A stretch of DNA of 64,000 nucleotides from Candidatus Izemoplasma sp. (GCA_018402725.1 JAGYII010000002.1:55737-119736), one strand, 5' to 3'; shown: positions 37,596 through 50,727, counted from the stretch's first letter. Made by a program: numbers and translations. The notes: a model not told the origin generated them from the sequence alone.

Positions 37596-38822
37596 ATGGC
37601 AGTCGTAGAAATGAAAAAACTCCTTGAATCCGGAGTACACTTTGGGCATCAAACCCGTCGTTGGGATCCAAAAATGGCGCCCTATATTTACACCTCAAGA
37701 CATGGGATTCACATTATCGATCTTCAACAAACCGCACAGTTCATTGAAGATATGTATGCTCGCTTTGTTGAAATTTCAAAAGCGGATGGTAAGGTATTAT
37801 TTGTTGGAACTAAGAAGCAAGCTGCTGAAGCGCTTCAACAAGAAGCAATTCGGGCAGGACACTTCTATGTTTCAAAGCGTTGGTTAGGGGGAACCTTAAC
37901 GAACTTCAAAACCATTCGTCGCAGTGTACGCCGTCTTTATGATATTGAAAAAATGGAAGCAGATGGAGTATTTGACCGCTTACCGAAAAAAGAGGTCATA
38001 GGTTTAAGAAAAGAACTCGCAAGATTAAATGCCTTTTTATCTGGGATTAAAGAAATGCGTGTTTTACCTCAAGCCGTTTTCATTGTCGATCCTTTAAAAG
38101 AAATTAACGCAATTAAAGAAGCAAGAAAACTGGGAATTCCCGTTTATGGCATTGTAGACACAAACTGTAATCCCGATGTTTTAGACTATATTATCCCTGC
38201 AAACGATGACGCTATTCGTTCCGTTAAATTGATTTTAGAAACCTTAGCAAACGGATTAATCGAAGGTGCGGGTGGCGAAGTCTTAAGTGAACAACCTTCC
38301 TCAGAAGCCCCAGCAAAAGAAGCTGCACCTGCTAAAGAAGCTGCCCCTGCAGAAGAAGCTGCCCCAGCAAAAGAAGCTGCTCCTGCTAAAGAAGCTGCTC
38401 CTGCAAAAGAAGCTGCTCCAGCTAAAAAAGCTGCTCCTGCAAAAGAAGCTGCTCCTGCTAAAGAAGCTGCACCTGCAAAAGAAGCTGCTCCTGCAAAAGA
38501 AGCTGCACCTGCAAAAGAAGCTGCACCTGCAAAAGAAGCTGCTCCAGCTAAAAAAGCTGCACCTGCAAAAGAAGCTGCTCCAGCAAAAGAAGCTGCTCCA
38601 GCAAAAGCTGCTGCACCTAAGAAAGCTGCTCCTGCAAAAGCTGCTGCACCTAAGAAAGCTGCTGCACCTAAGAAAGCTGCTGCACCTAAAGAAGCTGCTC
38701 CTGCTAAAGTAGTTGATTTAGACTCTTTAACTGTTGCTGAACTTAAAGAACTTGCTAAACAAAAAGGTGTTGAAGGAATCTCAAAACTTAAAAAAGCGGA
38801 ACTTATCGCTGCATTGAAATAA
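37596..38822 (+). CDS. rpsB: 30S ribosomal protein S2 with a long repeat tail and a SAP/Rho-N-like end
   Basis: This 408-residue S2 is about 150 residues longer than usual. Residues 1-~230 are a normal S2 ([31 protein letters not shown], the IVDTNCNPD block). Residues ~237-371 are tandem hexapeptides of the type EAAPAK, later AAAPKK. The last ~35 residues ([19 protein letters not shown]...[10 protein letters not shown]) look like a helix-extension-helix SAP or Rho-N type domain. The start is the ATG at 37596 behind AGGAGG. The repeat is in frame, so copy-number changes would not break it. Confidence 0.93.
   Translation: MAVVEMKKLLESGVHFGHQTRRWDPKMAPYIYTSRHGIHIIDLQQTAQFIEDMYARFVEISKADGKVLFVGTKKQAAEALQQEAIRAGHFYVSKRWLGGTLTNFKTIRRSVRRLYDIEKMEADGVFDRLPKKEVIGLRKELARLNAFLSGIKEMRVLPQAVFIVDPLKEINAIKEARKLGIPVYGIVDTNCNPDVLDYIIPANDDAIRSVKLILETLANGLIEGAGGEVLSEQPSSEAPAKEAAPAKEAAPAEEAAPAKEAAPAKEAAPAKEAAPAKKAAPAKEAAPAKEAAPAKEAAPAKEAAPAKEAAPAKEAAPAKKAAPAKEAAPAKEAAPAKAAAPKKAAPAKAAAPKKAAAPKKAAAPKEAAPAKVVDLDSLTVAELKELAKQKGVEGISKLKKAELIAALK
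38304..38709 (+). repeat. 18-base tandem repeat in rpsB
   Basis: Roughly twenty near-identical 18-base units, each encoding a variant of EAAPAK, run through the S2 C-terminal region. Units vary mainly at third codon positions, and towards the 3' end the motif changes to AAAPKK. Confidence 0.9.
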
Positions 38823-38823
38823 C

Positions 38824-38848
38824 TAAGAGCGCGATGCGCTCTTTTTCA
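38824..38848 (+). terminator. Terminator after rpsB
   Basis: AAGAGCGC pairs with GCGCTCTT around GAT, followed by T's. Confidence 0.85.
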
Positions 38849-38879
38849 AGAAATGACTTATATTTTACGCACTTTCGTG

Positions 38880-38888
38880 TGGTAAAAT
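38880..38888 (+). promoter_or_regulatory. tsf promoter (extended -10)
   Basis: TGG precedes TAAAAT (38883-38888). The -35 is weak. Confidence 0.5.
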
Positions 38889-38915
38889 ACAATTAACTTA
38901 AGGAGGATTTTATCC

Positions 38916-39791
38916 ATGGCAGTTGATGCTCAATTAGTAAAAATATTAAGAGAAAAAACGGGCGCCGGTATGTTAGATTGTAAAAAAGCAATCGAAGAAA
39001 CGGGCGGAGATATTGACAAAGCAATTGACTATTTAAGAGAAAAAGGAATTGCTAAGGCCGCCAAAAAAGCCGACCGCATAGCTGCAGAAGGCTTAACCAG
39101 TTATGAAATTTCTGGAGATAAAGCGGTTATCTTTGAAATCAACTCAGAAACGGACTTTGTTGCTAAAAACCAAGAGTTTCTAGCGCTCCTTGATACCGTA
39201 GGTAAAATTTTAATTAATAGTCATGCAACTGACTTAGATTCAGCTTTAGCCCTTCCTTCAAGCGAAGGCACATTGGCTGATTTAGTGGTTAGCGCGACTT
39301 CAAGAATTGGGGAAAGAATTAACTTACGCCGCGTTGAATTTTTAACAAAAGATTCAAGCCAAGTATTTGGGGCTTATAAACATATGGGCGGACGGATTTC
39401 TTCATTGGCTCTTCTTAAAGGGGGCAGTGAACAAGTAGCTAAAGATATTGCGATGCATGTGGCTGCTCAAAATCCGCTTTATTTAGATGAAAGCCAAATC
39501 AGTGAAAGCTTCATCGCTCATGAGCGTGAAGTTCTTAGAACTGAAGCCTTAAACGAAGGTAAGCCAGAAGCCATTGTCGATAAAATGGTTGAAGGTCGCT
39601 TGAATAAGACGCTTAAAGAATTAAGCTTGGTTCATCAACCTTTTGTCAAAAACCCTGATCAAACGATTAGTGATTTTGTGAAAGCAGCAGGGGCAAGTGT
39701 AGTCAATTTCGTCCGCTTAGAAGTGGGCGAGGGTATTGAGAAAAAACAAGGTGATTTTGCCGAAGAAGTCAAAGCCCAAATGCAAGGCTAA
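38916..39791 (+). CDS. tsf: Elongation factor Ts
   Basis: The 291-residue protein exchanges GDP for GTP on EF-Tu. Its N-terminal UBA-like domain has LREKTGAGMLDCKKA and the core has INSETDFVAKN. It starts behind AAGGAGG, with its own promoter after a terminator, and leads tsf-pyrH-frr. Confidence 0.97.
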   Translation: MAVDAQLVKILREKTGAGMLDCKKAIEETGGDIDKAIDYLREKGIAKAAKKADRIAAEGLTSYEISGDKAVIFEINSETDFVAKNQEFLALLDTVGKILINSHATDLDSALALPSSEGTLADLVVSATSRIGERINLRRVEFLTKDSSQVFGAYKHMGGRISSLALLKGGSEQVAKDIAMHVAAQNPLYLDESQISESFIAHEREVLRTEALNEGKPEAIVDKMVEGRLNKTLKELSLVHQPFVKNPDQTISDFVKAAGASVVNFVRLEVGEGIEKKQGDFAEEVKAQMQG

Positions 39792-39805
39792 ACAAGGAGG
39801 CATCT

Positions 39806-40513
39806 GTGGCCAAAAAAAGATTGATCATCAAACTTTCGGGTGAAGCAATGAGTGGTTCTAACCACAGCATTGATCCGAAACGTGTCCAAGAAATAGCCGC
39901 CGAGATTAAAGCGGCTTACGATCTTAACCAATTTGAAATTGGAGTGATTGTAGGTGGCGGTAATATTTGGCGTGGGACGACCGCAGAATTAATGGGAATG
40001 GAACGAAGCAGTGCGGATTATATGGGGATGTTAGCAACGATCGTTAACGCGCTAGCCCTTCAAAATGCGCTTGAAATGCTCGGTCTTGAAACCCGAACGA
40101 TGACGAGCTTAAATATTCCTCAAGTAGCGGAACCTTATATTCGTCGTAAAGCCATCAGCAATTTGGAAAAAGGGATGATTGTTATCTTTGGAGGCGGAAC
40201 GGGAAATCCATATTTCTCAACGGATACGACCAGTGCCTTAAGAGCTGCTGAAATAGGGGCCTCAACCATCTTGATGGCGAAAAATGGTATTGATGGGGTT
40301 TATTCGAAAGATCCCAATCTTTACAGTGACGCCGTGAAATATGATAAACTCACGCACCATGAAGTTTTGGAAAAAAACCTCGACGTGATGGACTCAACCG
40401 CGGCCGCCCTTTGTAAAGATAACCAAATCGAAATTATTGTTTTTGACATGAACATTCAAGGAAATATTAAGCGGGCTGCTCAAGGCGATAAAATCGGCAC
40501 GCACATTAAATAA
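39806..40513 (+). CDS. pyrH: Uridylate kinase (UMP kinase)
   Basis: The 235-residue enzyme phosphorylates UMP. It starts at GTG 39806 behind AAGGAGG. Bacterial UMP-kinase blocks are KLSGEAM at the N-terminus, VGGGNIWRG and the FGGGTGNPYFSTDT segment. It lies 14 bases after tsf and 11 before frr. Confidence 0.96.
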   Translation: MAKKRLIIKLSGEAMSGSNHSIDPKRVQEIAAEIKAAYDLNQFEIGVIVGGGNIWRGTTAELMGMERSSADYMGMLATIVNALALQNALEMLGLETRTMTSLNIPQVAEPYIRRKAISNLEKGMIVIFGGGTGNPYFSTDTTSALRAAEIGASTILMAKNGIDGVYSKDPNLYSDAVKYDKLTHHEVLEKNLDVMDSTAAALCKDNQIEIIVFDMNIQGNIKRAAQGDKIGTHIK

Positions 40514-40524
40514 AGAGGGATGCA

Positions 40525-41079
40525 ATGGAAGAGACTTTAATGCAATGCGAACTTAAAATGGAATCTGCCTTAGACCATTTATCTAGCGAATTATCAAAAG
40601 TAAGAACGGGACGGGCCAACCCCCAAATGCTTAACGGCGTTTTTGTCGATTACTATGGAACCTCTACTCCGATTAATCAAATCAGTAATATTTCAGTTCC
40701 AGAACCTAGTCAATTACTCGTTAAACCATATGACCGTAGTTTAATCAAAGAATTTGAAAAAGTTATTCAATCTTCAGGTTTAGGGATTAATCCTCAAAAC
40801 GAAGGGGACCAATTAAGAATCAAAATTCCCCCGTTGACTGAAGACCGCCGTAAAGATATGGTCAAACAAACCAAAAAAATTGGTGAAGACGCCAAAGTAA
40901 ATATCCGCAATATTCGTCGTGACTTCAACGACATCATCAAAAAAGCGGAGAAAAATTCTGAGATTTCAGAGGATGACTCTCAGTTCTATCAAGGTGAAAT
41001 TCAAAGCTTAACTGATCAATTTATTGTTAAAGTGGATGAAAAAGCCAATGCCAAAGAAAAAGATTTAATGACCGTATAA
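40525..41079 (+). CDS. frr: Ribosome recycling factor
   Basis: The 184-residue factor splits post-termination ribosomes together with EF-G. The conserved VRTGRANPQML block is near residue 26 and the C-terminal helix carries RRKDMVKQTKK-type residues. An alternative ATG five codons in is possible. It is followed by a terminator. Confidence 0.96.
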   Translation: MEETLMQCELKMESALDHLSSELSKVRTGRANPQMLNGVFVDYYGTSTPINQISNISVPEPSQLLVKPYDRSLIKEFEKVIQSSGLGINPQNEGDQLRIKIPPLTEDRRKDMVKQTKKIGEDAKVNIRNIRRDFNDIIKKAEKNSEISEDDSQFYQGEIQSLTDQFIVKVDEKANAKEKDLMTV

Positions 41080-41104
41080 AACCACCTTCCGGGTGGTTTT
41101 TTTG
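41078..41104 (+). terminator. Terminator after frr
   Basis: AACCACC and GGTGGTT pair around TTCCG, followed by seven T. Confidence 0.88.
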
Positions 41105-41130
41105 TCTTTTAATCTGCTTTCAAAATGGTG

Positions 41131-41136
41131 TATAAT
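41131..41136 (+). promoter_or_regulatory. Probable -10 of the uppS operon
   Basis: TATAAT lies 29 bases upstream of the uppS ATG; the -35 region is poor (TTTAAT at 17 bases). Confidence 0.55.
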
Positions 41137-41164
41137 TAAACGTGCTTAAAGTGAGGTAACAAGG

Positions 41165-41872
41165 ATGACACATGATGATCCTAAACACATTGCGATCATC
41201 CTAGATGGCAATGGAAGATGGGCCACTGCTCAAGGGAAAAGTCGTACTGAAGGCCATATTGAAGGGGCTAGAACCCTCAAAAAAGTGGTTCAGATGTTAA
41301 AAAGTAAGTCTTTAAAAGTCTTATCGATTTTTACGTTCTCCACTGAAAACTGGCAACGACCTAAATCGGAAGTCGCTTTTTTGATGAACCTGCCTAAACG
41401 TTTTAAAAAAGACATCGATGAACTCGCTGCTCAAGAAGATGGTATTCGAGTCCTCTTCTCAGGCCGAAAAGATCGTTTATCCAAAGAAAATTTAAAACTA
41501 ATTGAACATTTTGAATCCAGCAGTCAAAACAACACAGGCCTTACGGTCAATGTGTGTTTAGATTATGGCTTTAAAGATGAAATGGTTCATGTGGTTCAGT
41601 CAGCGCTTAAAGCGGTTTCTGAAAACCACTTGGATATTAAGAGCCTCACCCCTGACCACTTAGAAGATTGGTTGTATCAACCTGAACTTCCCCCGATTGA
41701 TTTATTGATTCGCACTGGGGGAGAAAAGCGGTTGTCTAACTTTATGTTGTGGCAAGCGGCGTATGCTGAAATCTATTTTACGGATCTTTATTGGCCGGAC
41801 TTCAATCAAACAGTGATTGAAGAGGCTTATCACTTTTATCAGAGTCGTGATCGACGCTTTGGAAAGGTATAA
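41165..41872 (+). CDS. uppS: Undecaprenyl diphosphate synthase (isoprenyl transferase)
   Basis: The 235-residue cis-prenyltransferase has the catalytic IAIILDGNGRWA motif (residues ~9-20), the SIFTFSTENW block and the RTGGEKRLSNFMLWQAAYAE end. It makes the lipid carrier used for cell envelope polymers. Its presence hints that envelope glycan synthesis may persist, but the carrier also serves other glycans. Only 1 base separates its stop from cdsA. Confidence 0.95.
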   Translation: MTHDDPKHIAIILDGNGRWATAQGKSRTEGHIEGARTLKKVVQMLKSKSLKVLSIFTFSTENWQRPKSEVAFLMNLPKRFKKDIDELAAQEDGIRVLFSGRKDRLSKENLKLIEHFESSSQNNTGLTVNVCLDYGFKDEMVHVVQSALKAVSENHLDIKSLTPDHLEDWLYQPELPPIDLLIRTGGEKRLSNFMLWQAAYAEIYFTDLYWPDFNQTVIEEAYHFYQSRDRRFGKV

Positions 41873-41873
41873 G

Positions 41874-42686
41874 ATGCTTAAGCGATTTAATACCTCAATC
41901 ATTCTCGTTATTATCTTGCTTCCCCTGATCTGGTTAAACGCGCTCTTATTTAGTTTAGTCGTCGGGGGCTTTTTACTCATTGCCTCCTATGAGCTTTTTA
42001 AAATGCTTCAAGTTCGTTACCCCCTTCACCCGGCTTATCTATTTTTATACGCAGGGTTTAACGGCCTCATTTATGCCGGCTTTATTCTTTACTTAAATGG
42101 GGTGATTACGGGCTTATTTTTTGTGAATGGGTTATTGTTATCGATTGGTTTAGTGATGGCCTATAGTGTTTTTAGCGTTCATTCCTTTACTTATTTTGGG
42201 AGTGCTTTGATTTTAAGTATTTTCTTTAGTATCGCCTTTGGGTCGATTAGTTTTATTCAAAGCTTAGGAACCACGGTGATTTTATATGTATTACTCGTGA
42301 CCATGTTAAGTGATGTTTTTGCGTATCTCGTCGGGGTCCCTTTAGGTAAACATAAATTGGCCCCAAGAGTCAGTCCGAAAAAGACGATTGAAGGATTAGT
42401 CGGTGGAATTGTAGGTGCGGTGTCAGTGGCTACGCTTTATGTATGGATTATTGATGTGCCATTTCCCTTTGATCCCCCATTGTCGATTTTTGCGATAATC
42501 ATCATTTCATTTTTTGTCTCCTTGGCGGGACAGCTGGGCGATTTAGTTGCCTCTAAAATTAAAAGAGATTATGACATTAAAGACTTTTCGAATATATTCC
42601 CAGGTCACGGTGGTATCTTAGACCGTTTTGATTCAACGTTATTTGCGTCTTTCATCCTTGTCATTGTTTTCATTATGATAGGATAA
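41874..42686 (+). CDS. cdsA: Phosphatidate cytidylyltransferase
   Basis: The 270-residue membrane enzyme makes CDP-diacylglycerol for phospholipids. About eight hydrophobic segments precede the CdsA signature, read here as APRVSPKKTIEGLVGG, and DRFDSTLF near the end supports the call. I use the ATG at 41874, behind GGAAAGG, although the frame is open to 41817 inside uppS. Confidence 0.95.
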   Translation: MLKRFNTSIILVIILLPLIWLNALLFSLVVGGFLLIASYELFKMLQVRYPLHPAYLFLYAGFNGLIYAGFILYLNGVITGLFFVNGLLLSIGLVMAYSVFSVHSFTYFGSALILSIFFSIAFGSISFIQSLGTTVILYVLLVTMLSDVFAYLVGVPLGKHKLAPRVSPKKTIEGLVGGIVGAVSVATLYVWIIDVPFPFDPPLSIFAIIIISFFVSLAGQLGDLVASKIKRDYDIKDFSNIFPGHGGILDRFDSTLFASFILVIVFIMIG

Positions 42687-42708
42687 GTTTAAAGGTTTAG
42701 GTGAAATC

Positions 42709-44214
42709 ATGTTTTTAGTCAACTTAATTGGATTTATCTTTGTATTAGGACTCGTGATTGTAATCCATGAGCTCGGTCACTTTTTACTGGCGAAACGGGC
42801 GGGTATTTTATGTCATGAGTTTGCGCTAGGAATGGGCCCCATTTTAATCTCTAAAAAAATCGGTGAAACCCGGTATTCGATTCGGGCTTTTCCAATTGGT
42901 GGATTTGTCTCAATGGCCGGAGAAGAAGTCCAATCTTCTTTAGTGAAAGTCGGGGATTATGTCCTTACCGAAATGAAGGCAGACCTGATTACTAAAATCA
43001 GCGTCGTTGACGCAAAAAATCTTGAGGCCACGCAAGTCGTGAGTGTGAACTTAACGGGGGCTTCAACCGACCTTGAGTTAAACGGAATTAAAGTCCTGCC
43101 TGAGGCATTAGTTAGCATCGGTGGGAAAGAGATTCAAATTGCCCCACTTGAACGTTCATTCGGATCAAAAACCCTTTTCGAACGGTTCTTAACTATTTTT
43201 GCAGGGCCCTTCATGAACTTTGTCCTTGCCTTTATCATTTTTGTGATCATTGGATTTATTGCAGGATTTCCGGTTTTAGATAAAGCAGAAATTGGCAGTC
43301 TTAATCCCAATCTTCCCGCTGCAGCCGTTTTAGAAGTCGGGGATGAAATCACTGCGGTCAATGGTCAACCCACTCCGAATTGGGCGGCATTTACTTCCGC
43401 CATCCGTAAGGACATTTCGATTCGTCAATTTGAACTTTCAGGAATAAGAGAAGGTGAAGTCTTCACCACCTCTTTAACTCCACGACTTTTCTTTTATAGT
43501 GTTGGATTTAACTCCCACCCAGAAACCACCGATGAAGTAAGAATAGGTTCCGTGGTGGATGGCACCTTAGCGGATCAAGCTGGATTCTTAGAAAACGATG
43601 TGATCATTCGAATCAACCAACAACCGATTGATACCTGGTCCGATTTGATTGATCGATTAGAAGCGAATCAAACCGGTCAATTAATGACCTTTACCGTGCT
43701 TCGCAATAATCTAGAAAGAACCTTAGAAATTAGACCCTATGAAAAAGCCATCTTAGATACCCAATCCGTGCCAGCGGTCGATGTCTTTATAGGGGTCTCA
43801 CCCCCCACTGAGTTTCGCTTTTTTGAAAGCTTTAGGAGCGGAGCTTTAAGTGTGGTCGGAGCCTCAAGACTCATCTTTGATACAATCAGTTTATTATTTA
43901 ACTCTTCGCAAGTGGGGGTGGGTGACTTAGCGGGTCCGATTGGTATTTTCACCTTGACCTCGGATGCTTTAGCGCAAGGGCTTGTCGTCTTTTTAAACTG
44001 GATTGGTCTATTATCAGTGAACTTAGGGATTCTAAACTTACTCCCGATCCCCGCCCTTGATGGGGGCCGCTTGGTCTTTTTAGCGTATGAAGGGGTGACC
44101 CGGAGAAAAGTGAACCCCCGGGTCGAAAATTATTTACATTTAATGATGTTTTTCTTACTGATTGGATTTTTTATCTTTATCGCATTTAACGACATTTTAA
44201 GATTATTCAACTAG
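42709..44214 (+). CDS. rseP: Site-2 protease RseP/RasP
   Basis: The 501-residue intramembrane zinc protease clips anti-sigma factors and signal-peptide remnants. The zinc motif HELGH (H20, E21, H24) is in the first helix and the second metal ligand motif LPIPALDGGR lies near the C-terminus (~residue 445). Two PDZ-like segments are visible (LEVGDEITAVNG; LENDVIIRINQQPI). At 501 residues it is longer than many Firmicute homologues (~420), matching two PDZ copies plus a beta-rich insertion after residue ~75. Confidence 0.94.
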   Translation: MFLVNLIGFIFVLGLVIVIHELGHFLLAKRAGILCHEFALGMGPILISKKIGETRYSIRAFPIGGFVSMAGEEVQSSLVKVGDYVLTEMKADLITKISVVDAKNLEATQVVSVNLTGASTDLELNGIKVLPEALVSIGGKEIQIAPLERSFGSKTLFERFLTIFAGPFMNFVLAFIIFVIIGFIAGFPVLDKAEIGSLNPNLPAAAVLEVGDEITAVNGQPTPNWAAFTSAIRKDISIRQFELSGIREGEVFTTSLTPRLFFYSVGFNSHPETTDEVRIGSVVDGTLADQAGFLENDVIIRINQQPIDTWSDLIDRLEANQTGQLMTFTVLRNNLERTLEIRPYEKAILDTQSVPAVDVFIGVSPPTEFRFFESFRSGALSVVGASRLIFDTISLLFNSSQVGVGDLAGPIGIFTLTSDALAQGLVVFLNWIGLLSVNLGILNLLPIPALDGGRLVFLAYEGVTRRKVNPRVENYLHLMMFFLLIGFFIFIAFNDILRLFN

Positions 44215-44223
44215 GAGAACGGT

Positions 44224-45456
44224 ATGAAGCAATCTGTTTTTTATATCCCCACTTTAAAAGAATCCCCGAAAGATGCAGAAGCGAAAAGTCATGCCTTGAT
44301 GATTCGTTCTGGCATGATTAAACAAACCGCGGCTGGGATTTATACCTACTTACCTTTAGGCTTAAAAGTATTAAAGAAAATTGAAGCGATTGTCCGTGAC
44401 GAACATCATCTACTCGGATGTTCGGAGGTGTTGATGCCCGCCTTACAACCGAAAGACCTCTGGGAAGAATCCGGCCGCTGGGGGGCTTATGGTCCTGAGT
44501 TGATGCGTTTAAGTGATCGTAAAGACCGGGAATTTTGTTTAGGTCCTACCCATGAAGAAGTCATTACGGCCTTAGTGAGAGATTATTTAAATAGCTATAA
44601 AAAACTACCGGTGGCTCTTTATCAAATTCAAACCAAGTTTAGAGATGAAATGCGGCCTCGATTTGGCCTCATGCGTGGCCGTGAATTTATCATGAAAGAT
44701 CTTTACACCTTCCACGCCAATGAAGCGTCTTTGAATCAATGGTACGAAGATGTCAAAGCCATGTATTCAAGAATCTTTGACCGGTGTGGCCTTGAAACCA
44801 AGATAGTGGCCTCTAATACCGGCGAAATTGGGGGCTTAGAAGCCCATGAGTTCATGGTGATGAGTGAAGTCGGTGAAGACACCGTGGTGTATTGTGAAAA
44901 CTCTTCAGAAGCCTACAACATCGAAGCCACCGATTTAAGACCCGGTGACCCTTGTGAGGGGGGTGGAGTGGTCTTATCTGCAGAAGGCATCGAAGTTGGA
45001 AACACCTTTAAAATTGGCACCAAGTATTCAGCCTCGATGAATGCCTTCTTCCAAGATGACCAAGGCCAACGTCAACCGATTCTCATGGCCAGTTACGGGA
45101 TTGGGATCGGCCGGACCTTGATGGCCGTCGTTGAACAACACGCGACGGATAAAGGTTTAATTTGGCCCAAATCTTTATCCCCCTTTGACATCCACCTCAT
45201 CCCATTAAACCCTGTAGACGCGCCTGTTCAGGCTTTATATGAATCATTAAAAGCCCGGTATGATGTTTTAATCGATGACCGAGATGAACGTCCTGGGGTT
45301 AAATTCAATGATGCTGAACTGATTGGAATCCCGATCAAAGTGATTTGTGGACGAGGCTTTAGTGAAGGCCGTGTTGAATTTGAAGCCTTAGGCATTAAAA
45401 AAGAGGTTGCCTTAAACGATTTAGACCAAGAAATTGCTCAAGCCATGAACGCCTAA
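44224..45456 (+). CDS. proS: Prolyl-tRNA synthetase lacking the INS editing domain
   Basis: The 410-residue class II enzyme charges tRNA-Pro. Motif 2 and 3 regions (TKFRDEMRPRFGLMR; ASYGIGIGRT) and a C-terminal anticodon-binding domain are intact. The standard bacterial enzyme is ~565 residues because an editing insertion (INS) of ~180 residues lies between motifs 2 and 3. Here that place (~222-275) holds only a short linker ending in GIEVGNTFKIGTKYS. The protein thus has no in-cis proofreading of Ala-tRNA-Pro. It ends the uppS-cdsA-rseP-proS operon. Confidence 0.93.
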   Translation: MKQSVFYIPTLKESPKDAEAKSHALMIRSGMIKQTAAGIYTYLPLGLKVLKKIEAIVRDEHHLLGCSEVLMPALQPKDLWEESGRWGAYGPELMRLSDRKDREFCLGPTHEEVITALVRDYLNSYKKLPVALYQIQTKFRDEMRPRFGLMRGREFIMKDLYTFHANEASLNQWYEDVKAMYSRIFDRCGLETKIVASNTGEIGGLEAHEFMVMSEVGEDTVVYCENSSEAYNIEATDLRPGDPCEGGGVVLSAEGIEVGNTFKIGTKYSASMNAFFQDDQGQRQPILMASYGIGIGRTLMAVVEQHATDKGLIWPKSLSPFDIHLIPLNPVDAPVQALYESLKARYDVLIDDRDERPGVKFNDAELIGIPIKVICGRGFSEGRVEFEALGIKKEVALNDLDQEIAQAMNA

Positions 45457-45481
45457 AACCGCCCTTTCGGCGGTTTTTTTT
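45455..45481 (+). terminator. Terminator after proS
   Basis: AACCGCC and GGCGGTT pair around CTTTC, followed by a T-run. Confidence 0.9.
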
Positions 45482-45510
45482 ATTTTATTTACCTAATTGT
45501 AGAGATACCC

Positions 45511-45539
45511 TTGACACCTTACTTTCAATTGTCTATAAT
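45511..45539 (+). promoter_or_regulatory. rrn promoter P1
   Basis: TTGACA (45511-45516) and TATAAT (45534-45539), both consensus, are 17 bases apart. Confidence 0.92.
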
Positions 45540-45621
45540 CATCTTTGTCGCGTTAAGAAAAGGCTGGTTAAATGGGCCTCGAAAAACCCGATGAAAATCG
45601 CATTTTTAAGGACATTTTTGG

Positions 45622-45650
45622 TTGACACGTCCTACTAAATGAGATAAGAT
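45622..45650 (+). promoter_or_regulatory. rrn promoter P2
   Basis: TTGACA (45622-45627) and TAAGAT (45645-45650) are 17 bases apart, about 110 bases after P1. Tandem promoters are usual for rRNA operons. Confidence 0.85.
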
Positions 45651-45685
45651 AGTAAAGCACTCATCCAAATTTTGAGTGTTTACGT

Positions 45686-45723
45686 ATGGTCTTTGAAAAC
45701 TGAATAGAACAGAATTACTTTGA
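45686..45723 (+). other. Upstream half of the 16S processing stem
   Basis: Bases 45686-45711 are complementary to 47323-47348 with few mismatches, and TTACTTTGA (45715-45723) pairs with TCAAAGTAA (47311-47319). Together they bring the 16S ends together for RNase III-type processing. Confidence 0.85.
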
Positions 45724-45770
45724 GTATACAGAATCAAACCAACTTATAATTTCTATATTTATATAGACAT

Positions 45771-47300
<1,530 letters not shown>

Positions 47301-47439
47301 AGAGAAATTTTCAAAGTAAGGATGTTCTATTCAGTTTTGAGAGACCATGCACCCATTTTTTTATGGGGACATGTTTTTCTCTATTTAAACTTTAACCTCG
47401 GTTAAAGAAGGTCTTTGAAAAGTGGATAATGAAATGAAA
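47301..47439 (+). other. 16S-23S internal spacer without tRNA genes
   Basis: The spacer carries the downstream 16S processing arm (47311-47348), a CCCAT/ATGGG hairpin around 47350-47372 and the upstream 23S processing arm (47413-47435). There is no Ile or Ala tRNA gene, unlike many bacteria. Confidence 0.85.
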
Positions 47440-50286
<2,847 letters not shown>

Positions 50287-50323
50287 TTTCAACAAAATTT
50301 CATTATCCAGTTTTGAAAGATTC

Positions 50324-50433
50324 GCCTGGTGACGATAGCGAAGTGGTCACACCTGTTCCCATCTCGAACACAGAAGTTAAGCACTTCAGCGCTGATGGTA
50401 GTACATTCGTGCGAGAGTAGGACGTTGCCAGGC
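50324..50433 (+). rRNA. rrf: 5S ribosomal RNA
   Basis: The ends GCCTGG and CCAGGC pair as helix I, and the central CCCATCTCGAACACAGAAGTTAAGC-like block is intact. About 110 bases, close to the normal size. Confidence 0.94.
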
Positions 50434-50474
50434 TCTTTCTTTAATTTAGGTTTTTTATTTGTAATATTTTTGTG

Positions 50475-50551
50475 GCCTCAATAGCTCAGTTGGTTAGAGC
50501 ACTTGACTGTTAATCAAGGGGTCCTAGGTTCGAGTCCTAGTTGGGGCGCCA
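50475..50551 (+). tRNA. trnN: tRNA-Asn (GUU)
   Basis: A 77-base cloverleaf with acceptor GCCTCAA/TTGGGGC (one T-G pair), anticodon stem CTTGA/TCAAG with anticodon GTT at 50509-50511, T-loop TTCGAGT and encoded CCA at 50549-50551. It lies ~40 bases after 5S. Confidence 0.96.
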
Positions 50552-50556
50552 TTTAT

Positions 50557-50639
50557 GGCCCGTTGGAGAAGCGGCTTAACTCACATGCGCCTTACAGCAC
50601 GCGCATTCACGGGTCTCAGAATCCCGTGGCCAGTCACCA
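50557..50639 (+). pseudogene. Degenerate tRNA-Glu-like element after the rrn operon
   Basis: From GGCCCGTTGG to a final TCACCA this 83-base stretch follows the outline of a Firmicute tRNA-Glu: acceptor start GGCCCGT, D arm GAG/CTC, anticodon stem ATGCGC/GCGCAT, T stem ACGGG/CCCGT. But the anticodon loop has 10 bases (50591-50600) and the T loop 9 (TCTCAGAAT, 50614-50622). The 3' acceptor strand is poorly complementary to the 5' strand. The last part (GGCCAGT, 50628-50634) instead pairs with ACTGGCC (50671-50677). It is probably a decayed tRNA or a tRNA-like structured RNA. Confidence 0.55.
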
Positions 50640-50696
50640 ACTTAGACCCAGTGATGATTGTGTCATTCCCACTGGCCTTTACCTTTTTTCAACTGC
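50628..50696 (+). terminator. Possible terminator after the tRNA-like element
   Basis: GGCCAGT (50628-50634) and ACTGGCC (50671-50677) enclose a large loop that has its own CCAGTG/CACTGG stem. T-rich TTTACCTTTTTTC follows. The left arm overlaps the end of the tRNA-like element. Confidence 0.5.
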
Positions 50697-50727
50697 GAGA
50701 AGAGTAACCTCGAAAGGCTAAAAAATT

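Noticed and set aside
38287..38712. A 141-residue Leu/Lys-rich frame overlapping rpsB
   Set aside because: It is the shadow of the Ala/Pro/Lys tandem repeat in the second reading frame; low-complexity LLxKKL text with no start signal of its own.
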